Positions 8,595 to 16,520 of a DNA stretch of 24,876 bases are shown piece by piece (positions within the stretch are counted from its first letter, which is position 1; each line of letters opens with the position of its first letter). Origin of the DNA: Serratia sp. DD3 (GTDB taxonomy: Bacteria; Pseudomonadota; Gammaproteobacteria; Enterobacterales; Enterobacteriaceae); assembly GCF_000496755.2 (NCBI RefSeq), contig NZ_AYKS02000021.1, positions 1-24,876 on the forward strand, in the 5' to 3' direction. A program made the translations under genes and the position numbers. The notes beneath the pieces were generated by a model, which worked only from the letters and a program-made list of their open reading frames with translations, was not told the origin of the DNA and ran no database searches.

Positions 8595-9740
8595 ATGACA
8601 GAACAACAGATTAAAACATTACTCAATTTGGATGAAAGCACCCAGCCACCCAGAGTTTCCGCATCTGGAGATTGGGTATTAGCGAATTATCGCTTGTTAG
8701 AACCCGCGGTTAAGCAATTGCAAGCCCGTATTCATTCCGGCGTTGTTTTTGATCTTGGCCGGCTAGGTATTCTGGATACCGCCGGAGCGGCATTACTGGT
8801 CAAACTGCTGGGAGAGCAAAGAATATTCAATCTGCAACAGATTGCCCCTTCATTGCCTGCCGAGCGGCGAGTTTTGCTGGAAACAGTCGGCCATGCTTTA
8901 CACGATTTCCACCAACCAGCTGAAGAAAAAGCACCAGGCCTAGTGACTGAATTGTTGGCCACGGTGGGGCAGTCGATGGCCAATTTCTGGCAAAATCTGG
9001 TTGAATTGCTTGGGTTTATTGGCCTAACACTCAATACCTTGGTGGTCAGCCTGTGGCGTCCTTCCCGTTGGCGTATCACTTCACTGGTCGCCAACCTGCA
9101 GCAGATTGGCCTTAACGCGGTACCGATCATTATGTTACTCACTTTTCTGGTGGGGGCGGTGATTGCCTTTCTTGGCTCAACGGTATTATCAACCTTTGGT
9201 GCCAGTATCTTTACTGTTCATCTGGTGGTGTTTTCATTCCTGCGCGAATTTGCGGTGCTGTTGACTGCCATCTTAATGGCGGGCCGCACCGCGAGTGCCT
9301 TCACTGCAGAAATCGGGCTGATGAAAGCCAATGAAGAGATCGACGCTATTCAGACGTTGGGGCTCAATTCCGTTGAGCTACTGGTGCTGCCGCGGGTGTT
9401 GGCACTGTTACTGGCTTTGCCGATGCTGACCTTTATCGGCATGATCAGCGGGATTTTTGGCGGGTTGATAGTCTGTGCGTTGACTCTGGATATCTCTCCC
9501 ACCATGTTTTTGACCATTATGCAAAGTAGCGGTGGTTTTCAGCATTTCCTGGTGGGGATGAGTAAGGCACCAGTGTTTGCATTCCTGATTGCTATTATTG
9601 GTTGCCTGGAAGGGTTTAAGGTGACTGGCAGCGCTGAATCGGTGGGCTCTCACACCACTGCCAGCGTCGTACACTCAATCTTTGTGGTGATCCTGTTGGA
9701 TGCGGTCGCTGCACTGTTTTTTATGGAGATGGGATGGTGA
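8595..9740 (+). CDS. MlaE-family ABC lipid transporter permease with N-terminal STAS domain
   Basis: This 381-residue inner-membrane protein is the permease of an MCE-type lipid transporter. Residues ~1-100 look like a STAS (anti-sigma-antagonist-like) domain: GDWVLANYRLL, then VVFDLGRLGILDTAGAALL, where the usual phospho-serine position is replaced by TAG. From ~120 the MlaE domain follows, with an amphipathic entry helix, membrane segments, REFAVLLTAILMAGRTASAFTAEIGLMKANEEIDAIQTLG (the conserved MlaE coupling region) and a C-terminal hydrophobic hairpin. In the Mla system of E. coli the STAS protein MlaB is separate; fused forms occur in other proteobacterial MCE systems. It overlaps the ATPase gene by 7 bases. 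The ribosome site is weak (gggttcttttt before ATG). Confidence 0.9.
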   Translation: MTEQQIKTLLNLDESTQPPRVSASGDWVLANYRLLEPAVKQLQARIHSGVVFDLGRLGILDTAGAALLVKLLGEQRIFNLQQIAPSLPAERRVLLETVGHALHDFHQPAEEKAPGLVTELLATVGQSMANFWQNLVELLGFIGLTLNTLVVSLWRPSRWRITSLVANLQQIGLNAVPIIMLLTFLVGAVIAFLGSTVLSTFGASIFTVHLVVFSFLREFAVLLTAILMAGRTASAFTAEIGLMKANEEIDAIQTLGLNSVELLVLPRVLALLLALPMLTFIGMISGIFGGLIVCALTLDISPTMFLTIMQSSGGFQHFLVGMSKAPVFAFLIAIIGCLEGFKVTGSAESVGSHTTASVVHSIFVVILLDAVAALFFMEMGW

Positions 9741-10534
9741 ACCAGTCAACGCCGGAAGCCATAATCCGTATCCGCAAATTGCGTAACTGTTTTGGCAAAC
9801 AATGTGTGCATGAAGATCTGGATCTGGATGTACGCCGTGGCGAGATACTCGGTGTCGTGGGTGGCTCGGGTACCGGGAAATCCGTGTTATTGCGCACTAT
9901 TGTCGGCTTGCGCCGCCCAACTGCCGGCCAAATTCAGGTTTTCGGTGAGGATCTGATGGCACTGTCCGGGGAGCGACGTTCAGTGGTAGAACGGCGATTT
10001 GGCGTGTTGTTTCAGCGCGGAGCGTTGTTCAGCTCATTGACGGTGACAGAAAATGTGGCGTTGCCGTTAATTGAATATGGTGGCTTGCAGCGCCATGATG
10101 CGGAGCAATTGGCGCAGGTCAAGCTGGCGCTATCGGGTCTACCCGGCAATGCGGGTAATAAATACCCGGCTTCACTGTCAGGCGGTATGGTTAAGCGTGC
10201 AGCATTGGCCAGGGCATTGGCGCTCGATCCGGAAATCCTGTTTCTTGATGAACCCACCGCCGGGCTTGATCCTATTGGTGCAGCTGCTTTTGATAACTTG
10301 ATCCGCACACTGCGCGATGCCTTGGGGTTAACGGTGTTTTTGGTGACCCATGATCTGGATACTCTCTACACCATTTGTGATCGCGTAGCGGTACTCTCGC
10401 AGAAAAAGGTGTTGGTGGTGGACTCACTGGACGTAGTCGCGGCAACGGATGATCCCTGGATCCAGGAATATTTTCACGGCCCGCGTGGGCGAGCAGCACA
10501 GCAAGCCGTCATGAACATAGCAGAGAGGCAATAA
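9734..10534 (+). CDS. MlaF-family ATPase of the MCE transporter
   Basis: This 266-residue ABC ATPase would sit on the cytoplasmic face of the STAS-permease and power lipid movement. The motifs are complete: Walker A GGSGTGKS (43-50), Q-loop LFQRGALF, signature LSGGMVKRAALARA (from 148), Walker B ILFLDE (168-173), D-loop and switch histidine VTHD (H206). The 'GGM' signature and 'FQRGALFSSLTVTENV' are typical of MlaF/Ttg2A ATPases rather than importers. The ATG at 9734 overlaps the end of the permease gene (ATGGTGA), and the next gene starts 3 bases after its stop, so all are co-translated. Confidence 0.92.
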   Translation: MVNQSTPEAIIRIRKLRNCFGKQCVHEDLDLDVRRGEILGVVGGSGTGKSVLLRTIVGLRRPTAGQIQVFGEDLMALSGERRSVVERRFGVLFQRGALFSSLTVTENVALPLIEYGGLQRHDAEQLAQVKLALSGLPGNAGNKYPASLSGGMVKRAALARALALDPEILFLDEPTAGLDPIGAAAFDNLIRTLRDALGLTVFLVTHDLDTLYTICDRVAVLSQKKVLVVDSLDVVAATDDPWIQEYFHGPRGRAAQQAVMNIAERQ

Positions 10535-10537
10535 GAA

Positions 10538-11479
10538 ATGGAAACCCGAGCTCACCATGTACTCATTGGCTTATTCACGCTGATCATTTTTAGTGCGGTG
10601 TTGTTTTTCAGCGTGTGGCTGACTAAATCTGGCAGTGATCGCGAGTTTACGCTGTACGACATCGTGTTTAATGAGTCAGTTAACGGCCTTTCCCAGGGTA
10701 GTGTGGTTAATTACAGCGGGATCCGCGTAGGGGAGGTGGTGCAATTACGCCTGGATAGAGAGGTGCCTACTAAGGTATGGGCGCGCATCAGGGTAACCGC
10801 ATCAACCCCGATCCGCCAGGACACCCGTGCCCGCTTGGCCATGGCTGGTATTACTGGCACTGCCAATATTCAACTCAGTGGCGGTAGTGAAAGCAGCCCG
10901 ATGTTGACGGCACAGGGGAGTGATATCCCGGTGATTATTGCGACACCTTCGCCATTGAATCAGTTGCTGAGCAGCAGTGAAGATTTGATGACCAATATCA
11001 ATGAAGTATTAATCCGCTTGAATCAGATTCTGACGCCAGATAACCAGCGGCGGCTAACCAATACGTTGGAAAACCTGGACAAAATTACCGATACCGTGGC
11101 TGGTCAGCGTGATGATATTCGCACCATATTGCAACAATTGGCGCTGGTGACCAAACAGAGTAATGATGCGCTGGCACAAGCCAGTCGCCTGATGGGCAAT
11201 GCCAATACCTTGCTGGATGGTCAAGGGAAACAACTGGTGAGTAATGCTGCCAATACCATGGCATCACTGGAGAAGACCACTGCCATTCTGAATAAACTGG
11301 TGAGTGAAAATCAGCAAGCACTGAGCAGTGGTGTACGCGGATTTAATGATCTTGGCCCTGCGATGGATGAATTGCGTAGAACGTTAGCGACTTTACGCGC
11401 CTCGCTTAATCGTCTGGAAGAAAACCCCTCCGCCTTGCTCAGGGGGCGTGAACGTACCAAGGAGTTTACACCTAAATGA
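10538..11479 (+). CDS. MCE-domain substrate-binding protein (MlaD/Ttg2C-like), inner-membrane anchored
   Basis: This 313-residue protein begins with a short cytoplasmic tail and one membrane anchor (residues ~8-28, VLIGLFTLIIFSAVLFFSVWL). A single MCE domain follows at ~38-116 (VNGLSQGSVVNYSGIRVGEVVQLRL ... GITGTANIQLSGG), then a long helical, glutamine- and asparagine-rich periplasmic tail, probably coiled coil, ending NPSALLRGRERTKEF. It is longer than MlaD (~180 residues), has only one MCE domain unlike PqiB or LetB, and has the C-terminal motif seen in MCE proteins paired with a PqiC-type lipoprotein. It probably forms a hexameric ring handing lipid between the inner-membrane permease and the periplasm or outer membrane. 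It overlaps the lipoprotein gene by four bases (ATGA). Confidence 0.9.
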   Translation: METRAHHVLIGLFTLIIFSAVLFFSVWLTKSGSDREFTLYDIVFNESVNGLSQGSVVNYSGIRVGEVVQLRLDREVPTKVWARIRVTASTPIRQDTRARLAMAGITGTANIQLSGGSESSPMLTAQGSDIPVIIATPSPLNQLLSSSEDLMTNINEVLIRLNQILTPDNQRRLTNTLENLDKITDTVAGQRDDIRTILQQLALVTKQSNDALAQASRLMGNANTLLDGQGKQLVSNAANTMASLEKTTAILNKLVSENQQALSSGVRGFNDLGPAMDELRRTLATLRASLNRLEENPSALLRGRERTKEFTPK

Positions 11480-12117
11480 GTTACCTTAATGCACTACCCA
11501 ATTACCTGTGGCGTTCCGGGTTACGACTGATGGCACTGATGGTGGTTATGATACTGGCTGGTTGTAGCATTTTGCCGGAAAGCCCAATATCGCAGGTCTA
11601 CTTGTTACCGGCTAATCCCTCTTCCTCGGCGGGGGGGCCAGAATTAGGGCAGTCACTGCGTATCGTGCAGCCTAACACCAGCCAGTTCCTTAGTAGTTCC
11701 CGTATTGCTGTTCAACCGCAGGGTTCTGAGATCACCATTTATAGTGGTTCGCGCTGGAGTGATCCTACCTCAGTATTGGTGCGCAACCGTTTGATCCAGG
11801 AGTTTCGTGCTGCGGGTCGCTTCTCCTCTGTGAGCAGTGACGACGACAATCTGCAAGTCGACTATGAGTTGAGCGGGGATCTATCTTCATTCCAGACGGT
11901 CTATACCGCCGGGCAGGGCGAGGTGGTGATTCGGTTTGATGCGCGTCTGGTTCGGCTCTCAGATCGCCGAGCGGTCGCTACCCGTAGCTTTGTGGTGCGT
12001 CAACCCATTGATGGCAGAAGTATGGAGCATGTAGTGATAGCCTTTGGCGCAGCGAGCGACCAGTTTGCGGCACAAACGGTGGTCTGGACGCAACAGCAGG
12101 TTGCCAGCAATCGTTAA
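11476..12117 (+). CDS. ABC-type transport auxiliary lipoprotein (PqiC-like)
   Basis: This 213-residue lipoprotein has a signal peptide with lipobox ILAGC (cysteine 30), followed by SILPESPISQVYLLPAN. The mature domain matches the membrane-integrity-associated/PqiC auxiliary family: SLRIVQPNTSQFLSSSRIAVQ, then YSGSRWSDPTSVLVRNRLIQEF, and DYELSGDLSSFQTVYTAGQGEVVIRFDARLV. Such proteins are outer-membrane anchored and complete the MCE conduit. The start ATG overlaps the stop of the MCE gene, making this the last of four translationally coupled genes. A downstream ATG (residue 19) would give a shorter signal peptide and cannot be excluded. Confidence 0.88.
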   Translation: MSYLNALPNYLWRSGLRLMALMVVMILAGCSILPESPISQVYLLPANPSSSAGGPELGQSLRIVQPNTSQFLSSSRIAVQPQGSEITIYSGSRWSDPTSVLVRNRLIQEFRAAGRFSSVSSDDDNLQVDYELSGDLSSFQTVYTAGQGEVVIRFDARLVRLSDRRAVATRSFVVRQPIDGRSMEHVVIAFGAASDQFAAQTVVWTQQQVASNR

Positions 12118-12135
12118 ACGAGAACTTGCCTTACT

Positions 12136-12172
12136 TCAAGCGGCATGGTGGCTGATGTGCCATGTCGCTTGA
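12136..12172 (+). terminator. Strong hairpin after the MCE operon
   Basis: A 13-base arm at 12136-12148 (TCAAGCGGCATGG) pairs with 12160-12172 (CCATGTCGCTTGA) with one G-T pair and an 11-base loop, starting 18 bases after the last stop. No T-run follows, so it may be a processing or stability element rather than an intrinsic terminator. Confidence 0.55.
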
Positions 12173-12197
12173 GTCAATACGGCTTGAGTCAATACGG
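12168..12197 (+). repeat. Perfect 15-base tandem duplication
   Basis: CTTGAGTCAATACGG occurs at 12168-12182 and again at 12183-12197 with no mismatch, starting in the right arm of the hairpin after the MCE operon. It looks like a recent local slippage event. Confidence 0.9.
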
Positions 12198-12354
12198 ATA
12201 GTGTTCTCCATTGCCATTCAGCAATAGATGTCAGTTGGGAACATTGAGAAATAAAGATAAGGATATCGGCGGACTGGCTGAGGGATCATCGCCTCCATTT
12301 GAACGCTATTTACTTGAATTTTGTTTTTCTGACTAGATTTGGAAAGTGTTGTAA

Positions 12355-12416
12355 TTTATTGATTTTAATATTTTTATGATTTCATCAATAAAAAAATCAA
12401 TAAAACCCTCAATAAA
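12355..12416 (+). repeat. Phased TCAATAAA repeats with an inverted copy
   Basis: TCAATAAA lies at 12385, 12397 and 12409, exactly 12 bases apart, and an inverted copy at 12355-12362 allows a 9-base-pair stem (TTTATTGAT at 12355-12363 with ATCAATAAA at 12384-12392). It sits in the 460-base gene-free, AT-rich stretch 12118-12577, 107 bases before the PHO-box-like site. The rest of that stretch shows no coding frame I trust. Confidence 0.7.
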
Positions 12417-12522
12417 TCCCCTGAAAAATTTGATTGTCATGCAGGTAATAGCTGTCAGTTTGCTACGCTTGCCAAGTTGGCAACGGGAACTGATGAGCAC
12501 TCATGGTAGCCAAATTTTCACA

Positions 12523-12540
12523 TCGTCATTAAATTGTCAT
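12523..12540 (+). promoter_or_regulatory. PHO-box-like PhoB site before the TelA/VWA operon
   Basis: TCGTCAT-TAAA-TTGTCAT reproduces the PhoB layout of two 7-base direct repeats separated by four A/T bases (consensus CTGTCAT-AWAW-CTGTCAY). A weaker third unit (AAGTAAT) continues in phase at 12545. TAATCT at 12551-12556 sits 10 bases downstream, where a PhoB-dependent -10 box would be. The mismatches are the first two bases of the first unit and the first base of the second. Confidence 0.6.
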
Positions 12541-12577
12541 AAAAAAGTAATAATCTAATGGGTAGACTATTTTAAAT

Positions 12578-13693
12578 ATGATATCCAAGGATGCTAAATT
12601 GCCGATTAAACGAGTATTGGGGCCGCTTCTGGCAATTGTTCTGATAGTTGGTATCGTTGTTGCCGTATTAATATCACATGGTCGCAAAAGTGAAGTTGAT
12701 GCAACAAGAGGCATTGTTGAAGTCAAAGGAATGATCGGCTCTGAAAAAGAGGGCTTCTTTGCTGACTTGAAAGTGATTGAACTACTCAAAGCCAACGGTT
12801 TCCGGGTTAAAACTGAAAAAGTCGGATCTCGCCAAATCACTTCGCGTGATTTACAAGGCTATGACTTTGGCTTCCCTGCTGGGGCACCTGCTGCCTTGGA
12901 GTTGCAGAAAAAAGCCAAGGCAAAACATGTTTATGCCACATTTTATACACCAATGGCGATTGCGTCTTGGAGCGCGTTAATCCCTGTGATGGAAAAACAG
13001 GCTCTCGTTAAGCAGTCCGATGGTGCTTACTATATTGCCGATATGCAACAATTGTTGAAGCTGATCGAGAAGGGGACGCGTTGGAACCAACTGCCTGGTA
13101 ATACGGCTTATATCACAGGTAAAAGTATCCTGATCAACTCCACTGATGTGCGGACTTCCAATTCGGCAGCCATGTATCTGGCATTGGCAAGTTACATTTT
13201 TAACGATAATAACGTCGTCGATAATGTGTCACAGGTTTCGGCGATATTACCACGAGTAACGCCTTTATTTTTACGTCAAGGTTTGCAGGAATCGAGTAGT
13301 GCAGGGCCCTTTGAAGATTATACGACGATGGGCATGGGTAAAGCGCCTCTGGTGATGATCTATGAGAGCCAGTTTCTTGAATATCAATCAAAACGTGCCC
13401 AACCCAATACTGACATGATACTGCTTTATCCGCAGCCGACGATTTATACCAAACATGTTTTTGTGCCATTTTCGGAAAATGGTAATCGTCTCGGTGAGCT
13501 ATTGGCTAGCGATCCTGAATTACAAAAAATGGCAGCGCAATATGGTTATCGCACTTCACATCCTGAATATTTCGCTACTTTTCTTGCTGAACACCAATTG
13601 CAAGCACCTACATCTCTCGTTGATGTCATTGACCCGCCAAGTTATGAAATGCTTGAGCGCATGATCCAGAGTATTGAAAAGAATTTTCAGTAA
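12578..13693 (+). CDS. Membrane-anchored substrate-binding-like protein of the TelA/VWA operon
   Basis: This 371-residue protein has one N-terminal membrane segment (~13-33, VLGPLLAIVLIVGIVVAVLIS), probably an uncleaved anchor, then a periplasmic domain that resembles an ABC-type solute-binding fold: IVEVKGMIGSEKEGFFADLKVIELLKANGFRVKTEKVGSRQI, then YDFGFPAGAPAALEL, and ILINSTDVRTSNSAAMYLALASYIF. I know no characterised member, but related proteins travel with TelA and VWA genes. The ATG at 12578 has no ribosome site; an in-frame TTG at 12599 has AAGGA at 12587-12591, 7 bases upstream, and gives MPIKRVLGPLL, so that may be the real start. It is the first gene after a PHO-box-like site. The ligand is unknown. 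Confidence 0.8.
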   Translation: MISKDAKLPIKRVLGPLLAIVLIVGIVVAVLISHGRKSEVDATRGIVEVKGMIGSEKEGFFADLKVIELLKANGFRVKTEKVGSRQITSRDLQGYDFGFPAGAPAALELQKKAKAKHVYATFYTPMAIASWSALIPVMEKQALVKQSDGAYYIADMQQLLKLIEKGTRWNQLPGNTAYITGKSILINSTDVRTSNSAAMYLALASYIFNDNNVVDNVSQVSAILPRVTPLFLRQGLQESSSAGPFEDYTTMGMGKAPLVMIYESQFLEYQSKRAQPNTDMILLYPQPTIYTKHVFVPFSENGNRLGELLASDPELQKMAAQYGYRTSHPEYFATFLAEHQLQAPTSLVDVIDPPSYEMLERMIQSIEKNFQ

Positions 13694-13720
13694 TCTCCAT
13701 TTTTAGATAAGGAAACCACC

Positions 13721-14923
13721 ATGGATATGTCTGAACAACCTACAGATGTGACGAGTTTAACCCCACCAGAGATACTGACGCCAGTTGCTGAAACTAAAGC
13801 ACCAGAGATGGTGACGTTACCGAATGACGTCGTACAACGTATCGATCAGCAGGTAATGAATTATCTCAACAGCATCCTCAATGAAGATGTCCATAGCACG
13901 GATTTTCAGAGTAGGTTGGATGCGGCTTTTAATCTTGGTAGAGAGGAGATATCCAATGCGGCTTCATTGATGAGTGGCCGCTTTATGGATCGCAATTTTG
14001 TCGGTATTGAGAGTTCAGAAGCATTCAAATCAATTCAAAGCATGCGCGATATGCTTGATGAGCTTAATCCAGGTAAGCAAGGTGATTTGCTGGCGAAAAA
14101 TAAGTTATTGGGTCTGATCCCTTTTGGTAACAAATTAACGGCTTATTTCCGTAAATTTCAGACGGCTGGCAGCCAACTAAAAGTTATTATGACTCAGCTT
14201 TATGCCTCGCGTGATGATATGCAACGAGATGCAGCAGAAATTGATCAAGTCAAAGTCAAGTTATGGGATGCCATGCAGAAGCTGAAGGGGGCTATCTATT
14301 TTGCTGAACAGTTTGATAGTCAGGTGGCCACCCGTATTGATGCGATCAGAGTCAGTGAACCACTCCGTGCCAAGGCATTAGAGCAGGAAGTTCTATTCTA
14401 TATTCGCCAGAATTTGCAGGATATGCAGAGCCAAATGGCGGTGAATGTTAATGCCTATCTGTCGATGGATATATTGAAAAAAACAGCTCGCGAAATGATT
14501 AACGGCTGTAATCGTGTCGTGACCACCGGGATGTCTGCTCTGTCAACGGCGCAGACAGTGGCAAGAGCGACCGGTAATCAGATCGAAGTCATGGAGATGT
14601 TGCAGGGCGTAAGTAATGTTATCGGTGATCTGGTGGTCGAAACATCACGTCAATTGGGACAGCATGTTGAAAGAACCGGTGAGTTTGCTGCAAACCCGAT
14701 GGTTGGGATCCAACGTATCCAGGAGATGTTCAACAATACCTTCAATGCGATGGATGCGATGGATAATTTTCGGGCTAAAGCCATTGATGTTATGGGTAAG
14801 AATAACCAGATGATGAAAGAGCAGATAGCCCGTTCAGAGGATTATCTGGATCGTACTCGTCATGCTGCGGCTCGGGCCACATTACAGGCTGATGAATCTC
14901 TTGCTGACCCCGTCAAACTCTAA
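13721..14923 (+). CDS. TelA/KlaA-family 'toxic anion resistance' protein
   Basis: This 400-residue soluble, predominantly helical protein matches the TelA (KlaA, PF05816) family: NDVVQRIDQQVMNYLNSIL, LGREEISNAASLMSGRFMDRN, LGLIPFGNKLTAYFRKFQTAGSQLKVIMTQLYASRDDMQRD, and a C-terminal long-helix region ending with TVARATGNQIEVMEMLQGVSNVIGDLV. Plasmid members were named for tellurite resistance, but the biochemical role is unknown; chromosomal members such as B. subtilis YaaN sit beside xpaC. AAGGA at 13709-13713 lies 7 bases before the ATG. It lies 27 bases after the binding-protein gene and 13 before the VWA lipoprotein gene, so the genes form one operon. No catalytic motif is visible. Confidence 0.88.
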   Translation: MDMSEQPTDVTSLTPPEILTPVAETKAPEMVTLPNDVVQRIDQQVMNYLNSILNEDVHSTDFQSRLDAAFNLGREEISNAASLMSGRFMDRNFVGIESSEAFKSIQSMRDMLDELNPGKQGDLLAKNKLLGLIPFGNKLTAYFRKFQTAGSQLKVIMTQLYASRDDMQRDAAEIDQVKVKLWDAMQKLKGAIYFAEQFDSQVATRIDAIRVSEPLRAKALEQEVLFYIRQNLQDMQSQMAVNVNAYLSMDILKKTAREMINGCNRVVTTGMSALSTAQTVARATGNQIEVMEMLQGVSNVIGDLVVETSRQLGQHVERTGEFAANPMVGIQRIQEMFNNTFNAMDAMDNFRAKAIDVMGKNNQMMKEQIARSEDYLDRTRHAAARATLQADESLADPVKL

Positions 14924-14936
14924 TAAGAGAGATGTC

Positions 14937-16520
14937 ATGAAAAATATTTTCGCTCTGCTCTGTACCTTGGTGGTTTTACTGACCGGTTGTAAAGGTGAGG
15001 ACAGCGAGGATGCGCTAGCAAGCAACAACAATATTGTGCTTTCTGTTTTGGCGGGTTCGGAGCTGAAAGATATTGAGCCGCTATTACCGGATATTGCCAA
15101 AGCGACAGGTGTAAAGCTGCAAATGCATTATGTCGGTACGCTTGATGCCATTGAAAAACTGCAAGCGGGCGAAAATTATGATTTGGCCTGGTTGGCAAGT
15201 AACCGTTATGCCATGTTAGTACCGCAAGTCAAGGCACGTATTGTCGCTTCTGAGCGCACGATGCTGACACCGGTGGTACTGGGTATCAAAGAAAAGAAAG
15301 CAAAAGCGCTGGGCTGGGAAAATAATCCGCATATTACTTGGAAGGATATCGCGCAAGCCGCTGATAAAGGAAAGTTTACCTTTGGTATGACCAGCCCCAC
15401 CAGTTCCAATACGGGTTTTTCCGGTTTGTTGGGATTGGCGGCTGCCTTGTCGGGTAAAGGCGATGCACTGGAAGAGAAAGACATTGATACCAAGCAACTA
15501 AGCGCATTTTTTAAAGCTCAGCGTTTGACTTCTGGTAGCTCTGGCTGGTTGGCTGACGCCTATCTGCAAGATCAGGATAAAGTTGACGGTATCATTAACT
15601 ATGCGTCAACACTGCAACTGCTCAACCGTAATCTGGAACTGAAACAAAAGCTGGTACTTATTTACCCACAAGACGGTATTGTCACTGCAGATTATCCCAT
15701 TATGCTGCTCAATGCCGCCAAACGTGATGCTTATGACAAACTAGTGGCTTACCTTCATGGTAGCGAATTCCAAAAGAGGATGACCGAAAGTACTTTGCGC
15801 CAACCGGTTAACCCCGATGTGGTCTCAGCCTCAGAAGTACCGAAGCAGACCCCAGTGGAGTTGTCTTTCCCGGCCAAGCGTGAAGTGGTCGATACCATTC
15901 TGGCGGCGTTTGACAATGAATTACGTTTACCGACAGACAGTACATTCGTACTGGATACCAGCGGTTCAATGAGCGGAGAGCGCATTACCGAGTTGAAAAA
16001 GGCCTTGCTCAGTCTATCAGGTGCTGATGATAGTATCAGTGGGCGTTTTTCCCGTTTTCGGAATCGTGAACAGATTTACTTACTGCCTTTCAGTGACATC
16101 TTTGCGGCACCTGAGGCGTTTGCTATGGGCAACACGCCACAAAGCCATCAACGAGCACTCACGACGCTAAATAAGCGTATCAATGAATTGCAAGCAGGTG
16201 GGGGCACGGCGATTTTCTCTTCGACCCAGCAGGCCTATATAGAAGCAGCTCAACGTCGTCATCAAGACCCAGGACGTTTTTATTCGATAGTGGTAATGAC
16301 GGATGGTGAGAATAATCAAGGAATCGATGTAGGCGGCTTTATCAACTGGTATCAACAATTGGCTGAGGCGGATAAAGGCATCAAAATCTTCCCGGTACTT
16401 TTTGGTGAGGCGAGCCCTGAAGAGTTGCAACAATTGGCTAAAGTGACCGGTGGTAAGGTGTTCGATAGCCGTAAGAACAGCTTGCAACAGATCTTCAAAG
16501 AGATCAGGGGATATCAATAA
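14937..16520 (+). CDS. Lipoprotein fusing a solute-binding domain to a von Willebrand A domain
   Basis: This 527-residue protein starts at ATG 14937 (aagagaga ribosome site); the frame is open from 14862, but that part overlaps telA and is rejected. The lipobox is LLTGC with cysteine 18. Residues ~32-290 resemble an extracellular solute-binding domain (VLSVLAGSELKDIEPLLPDIAKATGVKL ... YDLAWLASNRY ... FTFGMTSPTSSNTGFSGLLGLAAAL). Residues ~334-527 form a VWA domain with an intact metal-ion-dependent adhesion site: D340-S342-S344 in FVLDTSGSM, T424 in GGGTAIF, D456 in VVMTDGEN. A VWA domain binds a protein partner through its metal. It overlaps the next gene (TAATG). There is no cognate ABC permease, so it may sense or scaffold rather than import. 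Confidence 0.85.
   Translation: MKNIFALLCTLVVLLTGCKGEDSEDALASNNNIVLSVLAGSELKDIEPLLPDIAKATGVKLQMHYVGTLDAIEKLQAGENYDLAWLASNRYAMLVPQVKARIVASERTMLTPVVLGIKEKKAKALGWENNPHITWKDIAQAADKGKFTFGMTSPTSSNTGFSGLLGLAAALSGKGDALEEKDIDTKQLSAFFKAQRLTSGSSGWLADAYLQDQDKVDGIINYASTLQLLNRNLELKQKLVLIYPQDGIVTADYPIMLLNAAKRDAYDKLVAYLHGSEFQKRMTESTLRQPVNPDVVSASEVPKQTPVELSFPAKREVVDTILAAFDNELRLPTDSTFVLDTSGSMSGERITELKKALLSLSGADDSISGRFSRFRNREQIYLLPFSDIFAAPEAFAMGNTPQSHQRALTTLNKRINELQAGGGTAIFSSTQQAYIEAAQRRHQDPGRFYSIVVMTDGENNQGIDVGGFINWYQQLAEADKGIKIFPVLFGEASPEELQQLAKVTGGKVFDSRKNSLQQIFKEIRGYQ

Noticed and set aside
12376..12558. 60-codon open frame with MISSIKKSIKPSINP start
   Set aside because: Its repetitive start is produced by the 12-base TCAATAAA repeats, there is no ribosome site, and it runs across the PHO-box-like promoter region.
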